Below the pieces are notes generated by a model. That model had not been told where the DNA came from. It did no database searches and saw only the letters and a program-made list of their open reading frames with translations. From Pseudomonadota bacterium (GTDB lineage Bacteria > Pseudomonadota > Alphaproteobacteria > Azospirillales > Azospirillaceae): a stretch of 9,597 nucleotides of DNA. Shown piece after piece: positions 6,368 through 9,597 of the stretch (positions are counted from its first letter, which is position 1; each line of letters begins with the position of its first letter). The position numbers and the translations under genes were made by a program. Location: positions 1 to 9,597 of the forward strand of contig JAEZID010000263.1 in assembly GCA_023416195.1 (NCBI GenBank), given 5' to 3'.

Positions 6368-7024
6368 TTATGTCGTTTGATGGCCGCCCAACCCCAGCCC
6401 GGCCAGCCAATGGTCGAGCAGCGCCAGAATCTGGTCCGGCGGTTGATAGCCCCGCGTCACGGCGACGTAAGGACTGCCGTCGCCTTCCCCCGCCAGCAAC
6501 GTGGGGAACCCGGTGATGCCGGCCCGTTGGGCGATCCCATAGTCGCCCCAGGTTGCCTGCTTGGCGTCCTCGCCACGGAAAAGGGCGAGAAACCCGTCGC
6601 GTTCTTCCCCAACCCTTTCGGCAAGATCGGCCAGAACCCGCTCGTCCGTCACGTCCTGGTTCGCCGCGTAGAAGGATGCTTGCACGAGATGCAGGTAATC
6701 GAGCGCCTTCGCCATTCCACTCCGCCGCACCACCACCACGGCGCGGGCCGCCGGATCGGTGTCGTAGACGAAGCCTTCGCGGTCGAAAAAGCTCAGGTCG
6801 AAGGGCTGGTTGGACGCCGCGTGCACATGCTCCCAATGGCTGCGGGTGGTCTGCTTGGACTTGTCGTCCATCGGCTTCGTGGTCTGGGGGCGCAGCCCGC
6901 CCATGACCAGCCGGATCGGCAGCCGCTCGTCGAAGCGGTGGCGGATCGCTTCGATCACCGGCGCGAAGCCCCAGCACCAGGAGCACATGGGATCGGCGAC
7001 ATAAACGAGATGCGGTCCGGCCAT
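6368..7024 (-). CDS. Cytoplasmic DsbA-family thiol oxidoreductase (COG3531-like)
   Basis: A 218-residue thioredoxin-fold protein with an inserted helical domain. DPMCSWCWGFAP gives the CxxC redox pair Cys14 and Cys17 near the very N-terminus, and GITGFPTLL near residues 178-186 supplies the cis-proline loop next to the active site. There is no signal peptide, so unlike classical DsbA it should work in the cytoplasm. The CSWCW context resembles the predicted protein-disulfide isomerase group COG3531 more than FrnE (which has CPWC). Family members are thought to handle thiol-disulfide exchange or glutathione-type conjugates; the partner is unknown. A strong ribosome site (GAGAGGAG) lies eight bases before the ATG and overlaps the stop region of the exporter gene, 12 bp away. 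The next gene starts 54 bp downstream. Confidence 0.9.
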   Translation of the reverse strand: MAGPHLVYVADPMCSWCWGFAPVIEAIRHRFDERLPIRLVMGGLRPQTTKPMDDKSKQTTRSHWEHVHAASNQPFDLSFFDREGFVYDTDPAARAVVVVRRSGMAKALDYLHLVQASFYAANQDVTDERVLADLAERVGEERDGFLALFRGEDAKQATWGDYGIAQRAGITGFPTLLAGEGDGSPYVAVTRGYQPPDQILALLDHWLAGLGLGGHQTT

Positions 7025-7036
7025 GGGGCACTCCTC

Positions 7037-7942
7037 TCAAAACCGCCGAATCCTGCCCACGATGACCAGCGCGATGCCACCGAGAATCGCCGCCGAGGCC
7101 AGGGCCAGCCGCATCGTGATCGTCTCCCCCAGCATCAGCGCGCCGCCGACGGCGGTGATCGCCGGAACGCTCAACTGCACCGACGCCGCGCGGGCCGCGC
7201 TCAGGCCGGGCAGGGCGGCGTACCAGATCGCGTAACCCACCCCCGACGCCAGCGCGCCCGACAGCACGGCGTACAGCAGCCCCACTGGATCCGGGTTCAG
7301 GCTGCCGGCCATGGGCAAGGCCAGCAGCAGTGCCAATGGCGCCGCGCGCAGGAAGTTCCCGGCGGTCGCCGCCAGCGGGGTCGTGCCGCTGCGCCGCCCC
7401 AGCAGGGAATAGGCGCCCCAGGCCGTACCGGCCACCAGCATCAGTGCGCTGCTGAAGGGCGGCGGCGCGGACACCCCCGGCGCCACCAGCACCACCAGCC
7501 CGGCCGAGGCCATGGCCAGCCCGGCCCACTGCGCGGGCGCCAGCCTCTCGCCCCGTATGAGCCCCGTGACGATCATCGTGGCCTGCACCGCGCCGAACAG
7601 CAACAGCGCCCCGGTCCCCGCCGGCAGGGAAACATAGGCGAAGGAAAAGGCCGCCGCGTAGGCCAGCAGCGCCACCGCCGCGCTCCAGTCCCCGCCGATG
7701 CGCCGCTCCTTGCTCGCGGTCATCGCCAGCAGGCAGAGGGTCGCCGCGCCCGCCAGGATGCGCACCAGCGTGAAGGTCGCCGGGTCGATGGCCGTGTGGG
7801 CCAGCGCCGACCGGCACAGGACGGAATTGGCGGCGAAGGCCAACATGGCCAAGGCGGTGAGCATCGCCACCTTCGCCGCCATGGCCTGGGTGGAGTCCGC
7901 CGCCGCACCTGCCGCGGATGTCTGCTGGTCCAACGTCGCCAT
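7037..7942 (-). CDS. EamA/DMT-superfamily transporter
   Basis: A 301-residue inner-membrane protein with about ten hydrophobic helices in two halves of five, the layout of EamA (DUF6) drug/metabolite transporters. Features include ANSVLCRSAL in helix 1, an LVRILAGA segment, GALLLFGAVQATMI in the first half, and SGVGYAIWYAALPGLSAARAA plus ALMLGETITMRLALASAAILGG near the end, both typical EamA patterns. The substrate cannot be deduced; the family exports amino acids, metabolites and drugs. I chose the ATG at 7942 because GGGGGAG lies eight bases upstream; an upstream in-frame GTG at 7972 would put the start inside the operator palindrome. It is the first gene of the four-gene operon. Confidence 0.9.
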   Translation of the reverse strand: MATLDQQTSAAGAAADSTQAMAAKVAMLTALAMLAFAANSVLCRSALAHTAIDPATFTLVRILAGAATLCLLAMTASKERRIGGDWSAAVALLAYAAAFSFAYVSLPAGTGALLLFGAVQATMIVTGLIRGERLAPAQWAGLAMASAGLVVLVAPGVSAPPPFSSALMLVAGTAWGAYSLLGRRSGTTPLAATAGNFLRAAPLALLLALPMAGSLNPDPVGLLYAVLSGALASGVGYAIWYAALPGLSAARAASVQLSVPAITAVGGALMLGETITMRLALASAAILGGIALVIVGRIRRF

Positions 7943-7961
7943 GGCCCCGTCTCCCCCGTGT

Positions 7962-7979
7962 CTACCTATCACTAGGTAG
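7962..7979. promoter_or_regulatory. Perfect palindromic operator before the exporter operon
   Basis: CTACCTA (7962-7968) and TAGGTAG (7973-7979) are perfect inverted arms with a TCAC spacer. The site is 20-37 bp upstream of the exporter ATG and overlaps the likely -10 region, the ideal place for a repressor. The size and symmetry suit a TetR-family dimer, and a TetR gene lies immediately upstream in the same orientation, so it is the prime candidate regulator. That link is inference. Confidence 0.7.
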
Positions 7980-8003
7980 GCATGGAGAAGGCCAAGCTGT
8001 CAA
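7973..8003 (-). promoter_or_regulatory. Likely promoter of the exporter operon
   Basis: On the minus strand a perfect TTGACA -35 hexamer lies at 8003-7998. With spacings of 17-19 bp the -10 falls at 7980-7973, inside the palindrome; TACCTA (19 bp) is the least poor match. The strong -35 with a weak -10 that is covered by a palindrome suggests a repressible promoter. Confidence 0.5.
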
Positions 8004-8020
8004 ATCCCTCCCTCGCGGTA

Positions 8021-8126
8021 TGATACGGGCGGCGCCCGTATCACCCTCTCAATCAATGCTATCGCATTGATCTGCCGGGTTTCACCGGCGGCGCTCAATG
8101 GAAGCGTTCAAGCGCCGCCGGTATGA
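8021..8126. repeat. Cluster of three perfect hairpins, possible small palindromic or MITE-like element
   Basis: Three perfect inverted repeats lie in 102 bp: TGATACGGGC/GCCCGTATCA (8021-8030 with 8034-8043, 3-base loop), ATCAATGC/GCATTGAT (8052-8059 with 8064-8071, 4-base loop) and ACCGGCGGCGCT/AGCGCCGCCGGT (8084-8095 with 8111-8122, 15-base loop). The outer ends are themselves imperfect inverted repeats: bases 8021-8036 and the reverse complement of 8111-8126 match at 13 of 16 positions. No T tract follows any stem in either direction, so these are not intrinsic terminators. No clear target-site duplication is seen. Confidence 0.65.
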
Positions 8127-8130
8127 CCGT

Positions 8131-8715
8131 TCAATCCTGGGACAGCGCGTCGAGCAGCACGCCGATGGCGGCGTCGAAATGGGCCACGTCCTCGTGCACG
8201 CGGGCGATCAGCATCGCCCCTTCCAAACTGGCGACGAACAGCCGCGCGACCTGCGCGGGGGAGGCGTCCGGGTTCCAGCGCAGGCGGGCGCCCTCGGCGG
8301 CGATCTGTTTCTCCAGCCAATCGCCGCACGCGTCGAAGAAGTCGGCCAGTTCCCGCCGCGCCGGCTCCGGCAGGCCGGCGACCTCCGCCCCCATCATGCC
8401 GCACAGGCAGAATCGGTTCCCGGTGACCAGATGCGTGCGGAATAGGGCCACGAAACGCCGCATCCGCTCGCGGAAGTCGGCTTCGTCCTCGATGCGCGCC
8501 AGCGCCGATTCGGTCTCCGCGCGCTGCATCCGGACCAGCGCGACGGTCAGGTCGCCCTTGGACGGGAAGTGGTGGTGAACGCTGGCCGACTTGATGCCGA
8601 TGTGCGCGGCGATGTCGCGAAAGCTGACGCCCGCGATTCCATGCACCTGCGCGATTTCCTTCGCGCGGCTGAGAATGCGTTCTTGAGTCTTGGGGGCCTG
8701 AGTGGTCTGGGCCAT
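8131..8715 (-). CDS. TetR/AcrR-family transcriptional regulator
   Basis: A 194-residue regulator. The N-terminal DNA-binding domain (about residues 10-57) has ILSRAKEIAQVHGIAGVSFRDIA, then the recognition helix region IKSASVHHHFPSKGDL, a clear TetR signature. The remaining helices form the ligand and dimer domain. It contains Cys103 and Cys105 (RFCLCGMMGAEV) and Cys130; the placement of the first resembles, from memory, the reactive cysteine of the electrophile sensor NemR, which is suggestive only. It lies upstream of, and in the same direction as, the exporter operon, separated by the hairpin cluster and the palindrome. No ribosome site precedes the ATG and no other in-frame start exists upstream, so a leaderless message is possible. 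Confidence 0.93.
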   Translation of the reverse strand: MAQTTQAPKTQERILSRAKEIAQVHGIAGVSFRDIAAHIGIKSASVHHHFPSKGDLTVALVRMQRAETESALARIEDEADFRERMRRFVALFRTHLVTGNRFCLCGMMGAEVAGLPEPARRELADFFDACGDWLEKQIAAEGARLRWNPDASPAQVARLFVASLEGAMLIARVHEDVAHFDAAIGVLLDALSQD

Positions 8716-8721
8716 GGCCGG

Positions 8722-8752
8722 ACAGTACGCCCCCGTCGCTTGGACAGCAAGC
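8722..8752 (-). promoter_or_regulatory. Possible TetR-gene promoter with dyad
   Basis: On the minus strand TTGCTG (8750-8745) and TACTGT (8727-8722) sit 17 bp apart, a modest -35/-10 pair. Transcription would start close to the TetR ATG at 8715, in keeping with the missing ribosome site. The -35 lies in a dyad, GCTTG (8738-8742) and CAAGC (8748-8752), that could serve autoregulation; it does not match the palindrome before the exporter. The same dyad carries TTGGAC on the plus strand, a possible -35 for the divergent gene. Confidence 0.35.
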
Positions 8753-8800
8753 CTGCCGCATTTTCCGATTCCTTAAGGGCTTGGGCGCGATGGTGCGGCC

Positions 8801-9597
8801 ATGGAACTGCCCCCCTCGCTCCGTGGCGCGGTTGACCGCGCGCTCGAAGGCATCAGCCTCGCCGACCTGAAACGCTCCGCCGACATTCTGTCGCAGCGCT
8901 ACCGGGCGGAGGTGCGCGACGGCCGCATGCACCTGTCCGACGACATGGCCGCGCGCGCCTACCTCGCCACGCGGCTGCCCGCCACCTACGCCGCCGTACG
9001 CGCCGGCATGGAATTCGTCGCCGACCGGCGCCCCGGCTTCGCCCCGGTCACCGCGCTGGACGTCGGGGCCGGTCCCGGCACCGCCTTCTGGGCGGCCTCC
9101 GACTGCTGGCCGAGTCTCGACGACGCCCTGCTGATCGAAGGCAGCCCGGCGATCCGCGCCTGCGGCGAGGCCCTCTCGCGGGCGGCATCGCCGTCCCGCG
9201 TGGAGTGGCGCTCGGCCGACATCGTCACCGGTCTTCCCGACCTCGCCCCGCGCGATCTCGTGACGCTCGCCTATGTGCTGGACGAACTGTCCCCGGACGC
9301 CCGCGACCGGCTCGTGGACCGGCTGTGGTCGCTGACCGCCGACACGCTGCTGATCGTGGAGCCCGGCACGCCCGCCGGCTGGCAGCGCATCCTGCGCGCC
9401 CGCGACCGGCTGCTCGGCATGGGGGCGCATCTGATCGCGCCCTGCGTCCACGGCGCCGCCTGCCCGTTGACCGCGCCGGACTGGTGCCATTTCTCCCGCC
9501 GGGTCGCCCGCTCGCGCCTGCACCGCCAAGCGAAAGGCGCGGAGGTGCCGTGGGAGGATGAGAAATACACCTACGTCGCCGCCTCGCGCCATCCCGG
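8801..9597 (+). CDS. Rsm22-family protein (ribosome-associated methyltransferase-like), 5' part
   Basis: An open frame of 265 codons from ATG 8801 that runs past the window edge. It has the S-adenosylmethionine motif LDVGAGPGT (86-94), an acidic strand end LLIEGSP (110-116), and LVTLAYVLDEL (153-163). A cysteine-rich segment follows, with Cys215, Cys221 and Cys229 in PCVHGAACPL and WCHFSRR, then EVPWEDEKYTYV. These are hallmarks of the Rsm22 family, which includes mitochondrial METTL17. Those proteins bind the small ribosomal subunit during assembly, and the cysteines coordinate an iron-sulfur cluster; a fourth ligand would be expected beyond the window. An in-frame TAA at 8774 and no other start codon fix the start, although no ribosome site is visible. 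It diverges from the TetR gene, 85 bp apart. Confidence 0.88.
   Translation, partial: MELPPSLRGAVDRALEGISLADLKRSADILSQRYRAEVRDGRMHLSDDMAARAYLATRLPATYAAVRAGMEFVADRRPGFAPVTALDVGAGPGTAFWAASDCWPSLDDALLIEGSPAIRACGEALSRAASPSRVEWRSADIVTGLPDLAPRDLVTLAYVLDELSPDARDRLVDRLWSLTADTLLIVEPGTPAGWQRILRARDRLLGMGAHLIAPCVHGAACPLTAPDWCHFSRRVARSRLHRQAKGAEVPWEDEKYTYVAASRHP

Noticed and set aside
5826..7817. 663-codon minus-strand open frame across FMN reductase, DsbA-like and exporter genes
   Set aside because: It is a shifted frame of three well-supported genes, rich in Gly, Arg and Ala, and without recognisable motifs.
8084..8122. 12-bp stem as the TetR gene's terminator
   Set aside because: It lies 8 bp past the stop, but no T tract follows on the minus strand and the loop is long (15 bases); it fits better as part of the hairpin cluster.
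8108..9592. 494-codon minus-strand open frame across the TetR and Rsm22 genes
   Set aside because: It covers two genes with clear family motifs on other frames, and its product is low-complexity Arg/Gly/Ala-rich sequence.

Overview
The window is GC-rich (most coding wobble positions are G or C) and reads like a chromosome of an alphaproteobacterium. The ECF sigma factor paired with a ChrR-type zinc/cupin anti-sigma factor, the Rsm22-family protein and the codon use all fit Rhodospirillales, and Azospirillum is my best guess. That assignment is inference from gene content and style, not from a database match. There are no rRNA or tRNA genes, CRISPR arrays, transposases or phage genes.

Layout. 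(1) Positions 1-230: the C-terminal end of a pyruvate formate-lyase, including the glycyl-radical loop, followed by a perfect GC hairpin flanked by A and T tracts that can terminate transcription from both sides. (2) 228-1685 (minus): a PAS / AAA+ / Fis-type sigma-54 activator. (3) 1686-2142: a divergent intergenic region that is unusually busy. It holds a 14-bp dyad, a 26-codon ORF with a good Shine-Dalgarno sequence, a plus-strand intrinsic terminator with no gene in front of it, an AT-richer segment and a perfect 12-bp tandem duplication. (4) 2143-3362 (plus): an overlapping sigma/anti-sigma pair of the RpoE-ChrR type, which in Rhodobacter controls the singlet-oxygen response. (5) 3504-4741 (plus): a YoaK/DUF1275 membrane protein overlapping a lone PIN-domain nuclease. 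(6) 4745-7942 (minus): four closely spaced genes in transcription order: an EamA/DMT exporter, a cytoplasmic DsbA-like oxidoreductase, an NADPH-dependent FMN reductase and a CDF-family metal transporter. (7) 7943-8130: the control region of that operon. It has a TTGACA -35 box, a perfect 7-4-7 palindrome over the -10 region, and three successive perfect hairpins whose outer ends are imperfect inverted repeats. (8) 8131-8715 (minus): a TetR-family regulator. (9) 8801 to the end (plus): an Rsm22-family protein, running off the window.

The most coherent functional unit is the TetR gene plus the four-gene minus-strand operon. A cysteine-containing TetR regulator sits upstream of a likely operator, which precedes an exporter, a thiol oxidoreductase, a flavin reductase and a metal transporter. 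My inference is an inducible defence against a redox-active or electrophilic compound, possibly linked to metal. The RpoE-ChrR pair is a second, separate oxidative-stress switch. Nothing here can be shown to be a wholly new system from sequence alone. The best candidates for undescribed biology are the hairpin cluster with its operator, the orphan terminator and small ORF before the sigma-54 activator, and the YoaK-PIN gene overlap.
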